A stretch of DNA of 6,868 nucleotides from Desulfotomaculum sp. Lineage in GTDB: Bacteria; Bacillota; Desulfotomaculia; Desulfotomaculales; Ammonificaceae. Under the pieces are notes generated by a model that was not told the origin of the DNA, searched no databases, and saw nothing but the letters and a program-made list of their open reading frames with translations. Below, one piece after another: positions 1 through 5,654 of the stretch. Location: contig DTYU01000208.1 of the NCBI GenBank assembly GCA_012961725.1, positions 1 through 6,868 of the forward strand, read 5' to 3'. The position numbers and the translations under genes are program-made. Numbering within the stretch: the first letter of the stretch is position 1; each line of letters opens with the position of its first letter.

Positions 1-494
1 GCAGTACCTGCCCAGTCAAAGCAATCGATCACCGTCTTCAAGAAAACCATCATGATACCTCTGTTTTCGTCCCTGATAAAACACCCCTCTTCCGGTTCTT
101 CCATCAATGCTTCAACCACATACTCAAGCACTTCTCGTTGGTGATAGTTCCTGAGCATCCCTTCGATGCCCTTCTCCATCAGATCGAAAGGCTCACCGGC
201 AAAACGTTCGAGCATCTTCATGTTCCGCTCTTCCGCCCTGTCCAAGATTTTTTCGGTGACCTTAAGTAACGGCGCATCCCCTTGAAGCATCATCTGCCAT
301 ACCACCACGCCTAAATAAAGCAACAGCCCCCGCTCATCCTCGTTTAAAAGATCGCCTCCTGCCCCCATAAGGTAGGCGAGGACAACCGGCTGCCGCTTGC
401 TCATCCCGTCGACGATTTGTTGGCTCTGAAGAGGAGAGATGCTCGCCATTCTTTTCCAGGTTGCTTCAACAACCTTAGCAGATATCGGCCGCAT
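1..494 (-). CDS. Hypothetical protein, C-terminus beyond window edge
   Basis: A minus-strand reading frame starts at ATG 494-492 and stays open for 164 codons to the left edge, so only the N-terminal part is visible. An AGGGGG Shine-Dalgarno at 509-504, 9 nt before the ATG, supports this start. The product is predicted to be soluble and largely alpha-helical, with no signal peptide or transmembrane segment. It is rich in Met, Leu and Glu, and it has an acidic MEEPEEGCF stretch around residues 131-139 followed by a hydrophobic helix (about 146-158). I do not recognise the family, and no catalytic or metal-binding motif stands out. The gene begins 22 bp after the trmO stop on the same strand with no terminator between them, so the two are probably cotranscribed. 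That is a contextual hint only and does not assign a function. Confidence 0.75.
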   Translation of the reverse strand, partial: MRPISAKVVEATWKRMASISPLQSQQIVDGMSKRQPVVLAYLMGAGGDLLNEDERGLLLYLGVVVWQMMLQGDAPLLKVTEKILDRAEERNMKMLERFAGEPFDLMEKGIEGMLRNYHQREVLEYVVEALMEEPEEGCFIRDENRGIMMVFLKTVIDCFDWAGT

Positions 495-515
495 CAACCG
501 CAACCCCCTAAAAAA

Positions 516-1031
516 TCATTTTTTAAATCGCCCGTCGTCTTTTACTGCCGGCAGTTTATGCACTTTTCTCTCAAGCCAGCCTATGCTGTGAATCTCTCTT
601 GCATCAAACTCAGGAACATAGGGTTTGATGTCTAAAAGCGGCGTACCGTCTACGATATCCACATCCTGAACATGTAGGCTGTTTCCTTCAACCTTGATAA
701 GCCTTACCACCGAAATACCGATCGGGTTCGGTCTGCTCGGCGCCCGTGTTGAGAAGACCCCGCGCACTTGGTTATCCATGAAAGGCTTGACTTTCAACGA
801 CGATTTCTTGGCTAAATGGAAGTGATAGATCAAAGTGATGTGCGAGAAGCCTTCAAGGTCTTTTAAACCTTCGGCATATGTTGGCAATACCTCAACTGTC
901 CCGTCAACGCCTACGGCGGCCGCGGGCTGGATAGGCGTCCCGCCCGGCTCTTTAAACGGAGAATAAATAACCCCGATCGGCCTGTACCTTATTTCGCGCA
1001 TCATCTCATCTTTTGTACCGGCGGCTTTCAC
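516..1031 (-). CDS. trmO: tRNA (N6-threonylcarbamoyladenosine(37)-N6)-methyltransferase TrmO
   Basis: This is a TrmO/YaeB (UPF0066) family protein. Characterised members use SAM to N6-methylate t6A37, next to the anticodon of ANN-reading tRNAs such as tRNA-Thr. With a GTG start at 1031 the product is 171 residues. Visible family motifs are YRPIGVIYSPFKEP (about 16-29), the DLEGFSHITLIYHFH strand (58-72), the signature STRAPSRPNPIGIS (94-107) and LLDIKPYVPEFD (132-143). The frame extends to a GTG at 1055, but that codon lies inside the predicted -10 box, so it is an unlikely start. GTG 1031 has AAGGA 9 nt upstream. ATG 1004 has a poor SD but gives the typical family N-terminus (MMREIRYRPIG). 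The true start is one of these two. The gene leads an operon with the unknown gene 22 bp downstream. The family assignment is firm and the exact start is not. Confidence 0.93.
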   Translation of the reverse strand: MKAAGTKDEMMREIRYRPIGVIYSPFKEPGGTPIQPAAAVGVDGTVEVLPTYAEGLKDLEGFSHITLIYHFHLAKKSSLKVKPFMDNQVRGVFSTRAPSRPNPIGISVVRLIKVEGNSLHVQDVDIVDGTPLLDIKPYVPEFDAREIHSIGWLERKVHKLPAVKDDGRFKK

Positions 1032-1053
1032 CCGTCTCAGTCCTTCTGCCTCC

Positions 1054-1083
1054 ACTATAACAGCAAATACCCGCTTATGGCAA
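1054..1083 (-). promoter_or_regulatory. Predicted sigma-A promoter of trmO
   Basis: On the minus strand, TTGCCA (1083-1078) and TATAGT (1059-1054) are separated by 18 bp, close to the sigma-70/sigma-A consensus. Transcription would start near 1048, giving a leader of about 17 nt to GTG 1031 or about 44 nt to ATG 1004. The upstream GTG at 1055 overlaps the -10 box and would not be in the mRNA. Between here and the tRNA promoter (1084-1198) I see no gene, only a 7-bp inverted repeat, ACACCGG at 1148-1154 and CCGGTGT at 1182-1188. Confidence 0.55.
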
Positions 1084-1198
1084 GATGCTGAATTTCAGCC
1101 GGCCCGCCCGTCGCAGACAGGTCCGGTCCCCGCAAGACGGAGGCGGTACACCGGCCAGGCTACCCTTGTGCGCTTGATTCCCCGGTGTCCCCCCCGCC

Positions 1199-1227
1199 TT
1201 GACAAGGAAAAGCCTTTTCGCTAAGAT
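1199..1227 (+). promoter_or_regulatory. Strong sigma-A promoter for tRNA-Thr
   Basis: A perfect TTGACA -35 box (1199-1204), a 17-bp spacer and a TAAGAT -10 box (1222-1227) lie just ahead of the tRNA. The predicted transcription start, near 1234, is about 6 nt before the mature 5' end. This is the only obvious promoter for the tRNA, and apparently also for the SMR gene behind it. Confidence 0.8.
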
Positions 1228-1239
1228 TAATGCGGGGAA

Positions 1240-1314
1240 GCTGGTGTAGCTCAGCGGCAGAGCAGCGCACTCGTAATGCGCAGGCCGTCGGTTCGAATCC
1301 GACCACCAGCTCCA
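1240..1314 (+). tRNA. tRNA-Thr (anticodon CGT)
   Basis: A complete cloverleaf can be drawn. The acceptor stem pairs GCTGGTG with CACCAGC. The D arm is GCTC-AGCGGCA-GAGC. The anticodon stem pairs GCGCA (1265-1269) with TGCGC (1277-1281) around the loop CTCGTAA, with anticodon CGT at 1272-1274, which reads ACG (Thr). The T arm is GTCGG-TTCGAAT-CCGAC, the discriminator base is T (1311) and the CCA end is encoded (1312-1314). It has its own consensus promoter and is followed by a strong terminator. It is a type I tRNA with a short 7-nt D loop and no intron. As an ANN-codon reader it would carry t6A37, the modification acted on by the divergently encoded TrmO. Confidence 0.97.
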
Positions 1315-1325
1315 GGAAAGGCAGC

Positions 1326-1369
1326 AACGGCAAGGGTTGCACGGCTCCCAAATCCTTGCCGTTCTTTTT
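1326..1369 (+). terminator. Intrinsic terminator between tRNA-Thr and the SMR gene
   Basis: A perfect 10-bp stem, AACGGCAAGG (1326-1335) with CCTTGCCGTT (1354-1363), encloses an 18-nt loop and is followed by CTTTTT (1364-1369). It is well placed to end the tRNA transcript. It is also only 14 bp ahead of the SMR start codon, so that gene may depend on readthrough. A second, weaker pairing, GCAAC (1324-1328) with GTTGC (1336-1340), uses part of the left arm and would exclude the terminator stem. Confidence 0.82.
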
Positions 1370-1383
1370 CAGGGGGTGACGGG

Positions 1384-1707
1384 GTGAGCTGGGTCTTCCT
1401 GTTTTTGGCCATCCTGTTCGAGGTGTGCGGTACGACCGCCATGAAACTCTCCGCCGGTTTCTCGAAGCTCCTGCCGTCTGCGGCGATCTTTTTCTTTTAC
1501 GCGCTCAGCTTTTGGGCCCTGACCATAGCGATAAAGGGGATCGCCATCAGCACCGCCTACGCGATCTGGTCCGGTCTGGGGACGGCGATGATCGTCGCCG
1601 TCGGCGTGCTATGGTTTAGGGAGCCGCTCACCGCCTTGAAAATCGTCTCCATCGGCATAATCATCATCGGGGTGGTCGGTTTGCGTTTGGCCGAAGGCGC
1701 TCACTAA
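1384..1707 (+). CDS. Small multidrug resistance (SMR/EmrE-like) transporter
   Basis: A 107-residue membrane protein with four hydrophobic helices (about 3-20, 32-50, 57-77, 83-102), the length and layout of the SMR family of proton-coupled drug/cation antiporters. The essential membrane-embedded Glu of TM1 is present (E13, in LFEVCGTTAMK, like EmrE E14). The TM3 motif AYAIWSGLG (58-66) resembles EmrE and Qac-type members (W-S/A-G) more than guanidinium exporters, which usually have W-T-G. The start is GTG 1384, chosen for AGGGGG at 1371-1376 with 7-nt spacing and for the match to family length. The frame extends back through the tRNA and terminator, which cannot be coding. It is a single gene rather than the paired EbrAB type, so it would be a homodimer. 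There is no room for a promoter after the terminator, so expression probably comes from readthrough of the tRNA promoter. The exact substrate cannot be told. Confidence 0.92.
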   Translation: MSWVFLFLAILFEVCGTTAMKLSAGFSKLLPSAAIFFFYALSFWALTIAIKGIAISTAYAIWSGLGTAMIVAVGVLWFREPLTALKIVSIGIIIIGVVGLRLAEGAH

Positions 1708-1759
1708 CCGGCAAGTACCGGCAGACCGGCCAGAACTTCATTTCATGTCAGCCGGCCGC

Positions 1760-2221
1760 TTATACCGCCAGTAAGTCGCGCAATTCGTCTGCCGTCGCGG
1801 CAAACGGTATCCCGGCTTTGCTGCACCCGCCGGCGGTGTCATATTTGCCGCTGCCCCGAAAGCCGATGACCCGTACGCCGGAACCGGCAACGGCAACCAA
1901 ATTCTCCGGCTTGTCATCAATAAAGGTCACGCCGGAAAGCTCATCAATACCGCACTCCCGCGCAAACTCACGGATACGCGCAAGCTTCTCCTCCCCGCCG
2001 GCAGGCGCCGAAAGAACCCGGCGGAAACAGCGGAGAACTTCTCCACCCAAGTGCTGTTCCACCGCCCGAGCGGCAAACCTGGTGACGACCGCCAAGCAGC
2101 ACCCGTCCGCATGCAAGGATTTGACCAGCGCTGCCATTTCCGGCAAGGGCTCTAAGTCACGGTGATCGACCAGCACTCCAGCAAAATCAAAGCAGACCGC
2201 GAGCGGTTTGTTTCCGGCCAT
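1760..2221 (-). CDS. Capless HAD-superfamily protein with DxA in motif I
   Basis: A 153-residue protein with the HAD fold signatures: motif I FDFAGVLVD (11-19), motif II Thr in VVTRF (T47), a motif III Lys in EEKLARI (K79) and motif IV FIDDKPEN (100-107, D102/D103). There is no room for a C1 cap between motifs I and II, so this is a small C0-type member. In phosphatases motif I is DxD. Here the nucleophile D12 is kept but the second Asp, the general acid/base, is Ala14 (codon GCT). DxA is known in phosphonoacetaldehyde hydrolase, but that enzyme is about 270 residues with a cap, so simple orthology is unlikely. The ATG start at 2221 is supported by GAGGAG with 9-nt spacing. The gene converges on the SMR gene (52-bp gap, no clear shared terminator) and diverges from the radical SAM gene. 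It is probably a hydrolase with altered chemistry or a non-catalytic relative, and the substrate is unknown. Confidence 0.85.
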   Translation of the reverse strand: MAGNKPLAVCFDFAGVLVDHRDLEPLPEMAALVKSLHADGCCLAVVTRFAARAVEQHLGGEVLRCFRRVLSAPAGGEEKLARIREFARECGIDELSGVTFIDDKPENLVAVAGSGVRVIGFRGSGKYDTAGGCSKAGIPFAATADELRDLLAV

Positions 2222-2255
2222 CCAGGACCACTCCTCGACTGCCTACATGCCTTAA

Positions 2256-2268
2256 AGCAGTATAAACC
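2256..2268. promoter_or_regulatory. Candidate -10 region in the HAD/radical SAM divergent gap
   Basis: The A/T-rich core AGTATAAA reads as TATACT (2264-2259) toward the HAD gene and TATAAA (2261-2266) toward the radical SAM gene. Neither side has a convincing -35 box at 16-18 bp, so this is only a candidate. The gap is 194 bp (2222-2415). Confidence 0.22.
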
Positions 2269-2317
2269 TCCCTTAAAGCCTTTTCGCCGGTTACCCATGC
2301 TTTTCCTGCCTGAGGAT

Positions 2318-2393
2318 GGAGGAGTTTAACAGTGCTTGCTGAACTATCTCGGTGAACCTCCCCGGCAATTAGCGTCTGAGGTGCCTTGCCGGG
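2318..2393 (+). other. Leader of the radical SAM gene with mini-ORF and inverted repeat
   Basis: GGAGGAG (2318-2324) is followed at 7 nt by a seven-codon frame, GTG 2332 to TGA 2355 (M/V-LAELSR), a well-spaced but very short candidate leader ORF. CCTCC (2356-2360) could pair back with GGAGG. A perfect 8-bp inverted repeat follows, CCCGGCAA (2361-2368) with TTGCCGGG (2386-2393), loop 17 nt, with no T-run. It ends 7 nt before the AAGGGAG ribosome binding site of the radical SAM gene. It may be a translational control leader, but chance is a real alternative. Confidence 0.25.
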
Positions 2394-2415
2394 CATAAAG
2401 AAGGGAGAAGCCGCC

Positions 2416-3645
2416 ATGGTTACGAAAAGGGCTGTAAAAATCCCGGAGAGATGCAGCGACTGCCAAAGCTGCACTCAACTCGTGGCCTGTCCGAGCCCGG
2501 AGTCTTGTATCGGCTGCGGTGCCTGTGTGGCTGCCTGCCCGCAGGAGGCCCTGATACTTACAGAAAGGCCGGAGCCGCACCACACCGTGACCATCTTCGT
2601 AAACGGCGACCCGTGCCGGGTGAGCGCACCGGCCACCTTGAAGGCGGCCCTGGAAGAAGTCGGTTTTCGCTTTGCGGATCTCCCGCAAAAGGAGGGCCTT
2701 GCCGCTCCCTGCCGTACGGGCGGCTGTTGGGCCTGCGCTTTGGTCGTAAACGGCGATCTGCGTCCTGCCTGCCTCACGCCGCTAAGAGAAGGGATGCAGG
2801 TCGATACCTGCGTGGAAACCCTGCCGCCGCGCCGGGTGGTGAGCGGGATCATGGGACATGCCGTCGGCGGCGTCGGTACGCCTTGGCACCTCAAAGGAAA
2901 GGTTTACTTAGAGGCGGCCTGCTTTGTGGCCGGCTGCAACTTCCGCTGCCTCCAGTGCCAGAACTGGCAGGTCACCTACCTCAGCCGGCGTGAGCCGCTC
3001 ACGCCAGAAGATACCGCCCGTCTGATGACCGAGGCCAGAAGGGCTTACGGCGTTGACCGTTTAGCAATCTCTGGCGGCGAAGCGACGCTGAACCGGCGCT
3101 GGCTGCTCAAATACCTAAGACGGCTCCGCGAATACAACCCCTACCCTGCCCTCCGCCTGCATGTAGATACCAACGGCTCGACCCTCAGTGAAGAGTACAT
3201 CGACGAACTCGTCGGTGCAGGGATGACCGATATCGGCATCGACCTCAAGGCGTTCACTCCAGAGACGTTTATGCGGGTGACAGGTCTTAAGGATCCCGTG
3301 CTGGCGGAGCAATACCTCAAAACGGCTTGGCAGGCGGTACGCCATCTTCGCGCCGCTCATCCCCAAGTCTTCGTCGGCATCGGCATCCCTTACAACCGGG
3401 AATTCATCGGCTTGGCAGAGATCGCGGCAATGGGGGAGGCGATCTTCAGGCTTGACCCCGAGGCCCAGGTCTGTGTGCTCGACTACCGGCCGGAGTTCCG
3501 GAACCAGGGCCTCATCCGGCCAACGGTCGCCGAGATGGCAAACGTCCATCACATCCTGCGGGAGGCGGGATTAAAAACCGTAATCTGCCAGGTCCCCGGC
3601 GGGCATATCGCCCCGGACGGCCGGCTGCGCCCGCTTTATCCTTAG
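2416..3645 (+). CDS. Radical SAM protein with N-terminal 2x[4Fe-4S] and [2Fe-2S] domains
   Basis: A 409-residue cytosolic protein with three modules. Residues 13-41 form a bacterial-type 2x[4Fe-4S] ferredoxin (C13, C16, C19, C25; then C31, C34, C37, C41-P). Residues 57-133 look like a SdhB/NuoG-type [2Fe-2S] domain with Cx4CxxCx11C (C99, C104, C107, C119). From about 160 comes a radical SAM barrel with CNFRCLQCQNW (C174-x3-C178-x2-C181), the SAM-binding ISGGEATLN (218-226), DTNGS (251-255) and DIGIDLKAFT (272-281). The core resembles the PflA/AmmeMemoRadiSam activase group. The radical SAM cluster would cleave SAM to a 5'-deoxyadenosyl radical, and the extra clusters probably deliver electrons to it. 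The start ATG 2416 is set by AAGGGAG with proper spacing, and a frame extension to TTG 2386 lacks support. The flavin reductase-like gene follows 158 bp downstream. The true substrate is unknown. C169, five residues before the CxxxC, is an extra cysteine. Confidence 0.9.
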   Translation: MVTKRAVKIPERCSDCQSCTQLVACPSPESCIGCGACVAACPQEALILTERPEPHHTVTIFVNGDPCRVSAPATLKAALEEVGFRFADLPQKEGLAAPCRTGGCWACALVVNGDLRPACLTPLREGMQVDTCVETLPPRRVVSGIMGHAVGGVGTPWHLKGKVYLEAACFVAGCNFRCLQCQNWQVTYLSRREPLTPEDTARLMTEARRAYGVDRLAISGGEATLNRRWLLKYLRRLREYNPYPALRLHVDTNGSTLSEEYIDELVGAGMTDIGIDLKAFTPETFMRVTGLKDPVLAEQYLKTAWQAVRHLRAAHPQVFVGIGIPYNREFIGLAEIAAMGEAIFRLDPEAQVCVLDYRPEFRNQGLIRPTVAEMANVHHILREAGLKTVICQVPGGHIAPDGRLRPLYP

Positions 3646-3803
3646 AGAATCAAGGCCGACAACCGCTATAGATCTGTGCCTCAGGCGGATATTGCCAAAA
3701 AAGAGTGCCGGAAGAAGGTTTTCTCCAGGCAACGGCTAACTACACCTTAAGGCCTCTAAGTACCGGAAGTTTTGAAACCGAAAACAGCAAAGGAGGACAC
3801 CGC

Positions 3804-4283
3804 ATGACAAAAGCCTTAGGACAGCTTCCCTGGCCGGTGACCCTAATCGGCAGTTTTCATGACGGCCGGCACAACCTGATGACTGCCTCTTGGGTGAGCC
3901 AGGTCTCTTTCAGCCCGCCACTGGTCATGGTCTCCATTGCGCCAGAACGGTACACCCACGAGCTCATAGCCGCCACGGGAGAGTTCGTGATCAGCATCCT
4001 CACCGCCGAACAGGTGGAGATCGCCCGGTTTTGCGGCAGTCACTCGGGCCGCACCACCGACAAGGTAAAGGCCTTAGGCCTGAAAACCGCACCGGGTGAG
4101 AGGGGCGGGGTGCCGGTGCTCACAGACTGCTTGGCCAACATCGAGTGTCGGGTCACAACCACCTATCCGGCAGGGGACCATACCCTCTTTATCGGCGAGG
4201 TGCTCGGCGGCTCCGTAATGCGGCCCGATGCCGACCCGTTGGTAATCCGTGACTGGGAGTGGGGAAGGTACCTGAAAGTATAA
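3804..4283 (+). CDS. Flavin reductase-like FMN-binding split-barrel protein
   Basis: A 159-residue protein of the flavin reductase/flavoredoxin split-barrel family, which binds FMN non-covalently and acts as an NAD(P)H:flavin reductase or electron carrier. Characteristic segments are LMTASWVSQVSFSPPL (25-40), where T27, S29 and W30 sit in the usual FMN-phosphate region, then VMVSIAPERYTHELI (41-55), and GDHTLFIGEV (124-133) near the end of the barrel. No signal peptide or membrane segment is visible. The start ATG 3804 is fixed by a near-perfect AAAGGAGG 7 nt upstream. The frame is open further upstream to 3705, but that extension has no family similarity. It lies 158 bp behind the radical SAM gene on the same strand with no evident terminator or promoter between them, so cotranscription is possible. 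A role in supplying electrons to the radical SAM protein is my inference from context only. Confidence 0.88.
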   Translation: MTKALGQLPWPVTLIGSFHDGRHNLMTASWVSQVSFSPPLVMVSIAPERYTHELIAATGEFVISILTAEQVEIARFCGSHSGRTTDKVKALGLKTAPGERGGVPVLTDCLANIECRVTTTYPAGDHTLFIGEVLGGSVMRPDADPLVIRDWEWGRYLKV

Positions 4284-4395
4284 AGATCTTTTCGCCCCGG
4301 GCCCTGAGCATCCCCCCCACTGGCTTGCCGCACCCGGCCACCGCCACTATGGAGAAAAGCGCCACCAGGACAAACACCGCTGCTCTCTGCCACAT
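4284..4395 (-). pseudogene. Truncated lipoprotein gene (signal peptide remnant)
   Basis: Starting at ATG 4395 with GGAGGGG about 9 nt upstream, the minus strand encodes MWQRAAVFVLVALFS followed by IVAVAGCGK, a typical type II signal peptide with lipobox V-A-G-C (C22). Only about 15 mature residues follow before the frame runs antisense into the 3' end of the flavin reductase gene. The frame then continues to a stop at 4189 with no recognisable domain. I read it as the 5' end of a lipoprotein gene cut off by a rearrangement at about 4284. A short functional lipoprotein or a chance reading cannot be excluded. The neighbouring stretch 4420-4564 has no gene I can support, only a short hairpin (GCCCGG 4498-4503 with CCGGGC 4511-4516) without a T-run. 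Confidence 0.4.
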
Positions 4396-4564
4396 CGCCT
4401 TCCACCCCTCCATGCTCACCGCCAGCCGCGCCGTGACCAGGCCGGTCTTGAAAGGTCCAGCGGCTCAAGCTCTGCCCGCTTCTGCCGCTTGCTTCTTGCC
4501 CGGGAAAATACCGGGCGTTGGAGAAGGATGCACTGCAGCGCCGCAGAGTTTAGGGGCCAGCCGA

Positions 4565-5626
4565 TCAAGCAAAACACTTCCAATAAGGACGAAGTTTTCC
4601 TTTTAGGGCCTCCAATACCTCTTCTGTCTGCGGCACTGCATAATCCCTCCTGTGCCCCGGAGGAAGAGGGTAAGGTTCTTCAAGGTCTACCTTTGTTCCC
4701 GTTAGTCCACAAATCGAAGCCAACCAGCCTCTGGGAAATAAGATCCCTTTCGGATCGTACCCGGACCCGGCAAATGCTACCACTCTGCCCTCACACACTT
4801 TGTCGGCAACCTCTCTCACTCTGTCGGCAATCATGTAAATGCCTTTTAAGGTCAGCCCCATGCAGGTTATCCGGTCTATGAAGTGGGTGTCACTCCCATC
4901 CACCATTAGTATTACTTGAGGACAGAATTCCGCTGCCATGGGGCGGAAAATACCGTCCAGTATACTCTCGTAGGCCAGGTCGCTTGTACCAGGCAGCAAG
5001 GGGATGTTCACCGAATAGCCTTCGCCCCTCCCCTCTCCCATGGGATCCCTGTAGCCCGGTCCGGGATAGAGCGTACGGGGATCTTGATGAATGGATATGA
5101 ATAACACTCTGGGGTCATGAGCGAAGATGCTGTAGATCCCATCCCCGGCGTGAGCGTCCGCATCGAGGATCAAAATCCGCTCCAGCCCGTAGTTTTGCAT
5201 CAAGTTCTCGGCACATATCCCGACATCACTGAATATGCCAAATCCCTTTTCATAATCTTTACCCGCATGTTGCACCCCTCCCCCGATCACGACCGCCTTG
5301 CTATACGCTCCCGAATGAACTAACTCTCCGGCAAGCTTGCCAGCCCCGGCCAAGAGTTTTGCCGCCCTCACCACACCAGGAGAAAGGGGTGTGTCATGAG
5401 GATCCCGGGACTGGCATCTCTCCACCCGCCTGATATATTCTTGGGTATGCACCAGTCTCAGATCAGCCTCGGTTGCGTAGTCAGGCTCAACAATTTCGAA
5501 GTCTGGATTGCCACCAAGTTTTTCCCGAAACAGATCCATGAAGCGTTCGTATCTCTCACCAGTCAGGACGTGTCCCAAGTCGTATTCCCGCATTTTCTCG
5601 CTATAAAGTATCGCCGTCGGCGCCAC
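4565..5626 (-). CDS. Histone deacetylase/AcuC-family zinc amidohydrolase
   Basis: A 353-residue cytosolic protein of the arginase/deacetylase fold, full length for bacterial AcuC-like enzymes that deacetylate proteins (acetyl-CoA synthetase in the AcuC case) or small amines. Zinc ligands are recognisable: D157 and H159 in LDADAHAGDG, and D246 in VDGSDTHF. Other landmarks are SIHQDPRTLYPGPG (178-191) and the catalytic Tyr in AGSGYD (Y290). Two usual His positions differ. The tandem catalytic HH is Q119-H120 (GGGVQHAG), and the HH after the Asp ligand is H159-A160. The general-base His (second of the first pair) is kept, so activity is plausible but possibly altered. The start is GTG 5626, chosen for GGAGG 6 nt upstream. 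The gene has its own promoter and stands alone. The substrate cannot be told from the neighbours. Confidence 0.9.
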   Translation of the reverse strand: MAPTAILYSEKMREYDLGHVLTGERYERFMDLFREKLGGNPDFEIVEPDYATEADLRLVHTQEYIRRVERCQSRDPHDTPLSPGVVRAAKLLAGAGKLAGELVHSGAYSKAVVIGGGVQHAGKDYEKGFGIFSDVGICAENLMQNYGLERILILDADAHAGDGIYSIFAHDPRVLFISIHQDPRTLYPGPGYRDPMGEGRGEGYSVNIPLLPGTSDLAYESILDGIFRPMAAEFCPQVILMVDGSDTHFIDRITCMGLTLKGIYMIADRVREVADKVCEGRVVAFAGSGYDPKGILFPRGWLASICGLTGTKVDLEEPYPLPPGHRRDYAVPQTEEVLEALKGKLRPYWKCFA

Positions 5627-5654
5627 CGGCCACCTCCAAGGAGTGGTTTTCTTT

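Noticed and set aside
1240..1314. tRNA-Thr as an integration site (att) for a mobile element
   Set aside because: No copy of the tRNA 3' end recurs in the window and no integrase gene is present.
1315..1383. Guanidine-II (mini-ykkC) riboswitch ahead of the SMR gene, suggested by two ACGG motifs
   Set aside because: The sequences flanking the two ACGG motifs do not form the required closing stems. The dominant structure is the terminator hairpin, and the SMR protein looks Qac-like rather than guanidinium-type.
1276..1383. N-terminal extension of the SMR protein
   Set aside because: It would run through the tRNA T arm and the terminator. GTG 1384 has a good SD and gives the family length.
1708..1759. 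Bidirectional terminator between the convergent SMR and HAD genes
   Set aside because: Several CCGG blocks are present, but only about 5-bp stems can form and there is no T-run on either strand.
2386..2415. TTG start of the radical SAM protein at 2386
   Set aside because: It has no SD and lies inside the 3' arm of the inverted repeat. ATG 2416 has AAGGGAG at proper spacing.
2475..3552. Long antisense frames on the minus strand opposite the radical SAM gene
   Set aside because: They are shadows of a GC-rich coding region, with no SD and no domain-like sequence.
3705..3803. 33-codon extension of the flavin reductase gene
   Set aside because: ATG 3804 has a near-perfect AAAGGAGG, and the extension has no family-like sequence.
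4498..4516. Terminator for the deacetylase gene
   Set aside because: A 6-bp hairpin exists, but it is about 50 bp past the stop and lacks a T-run on the minus strand.
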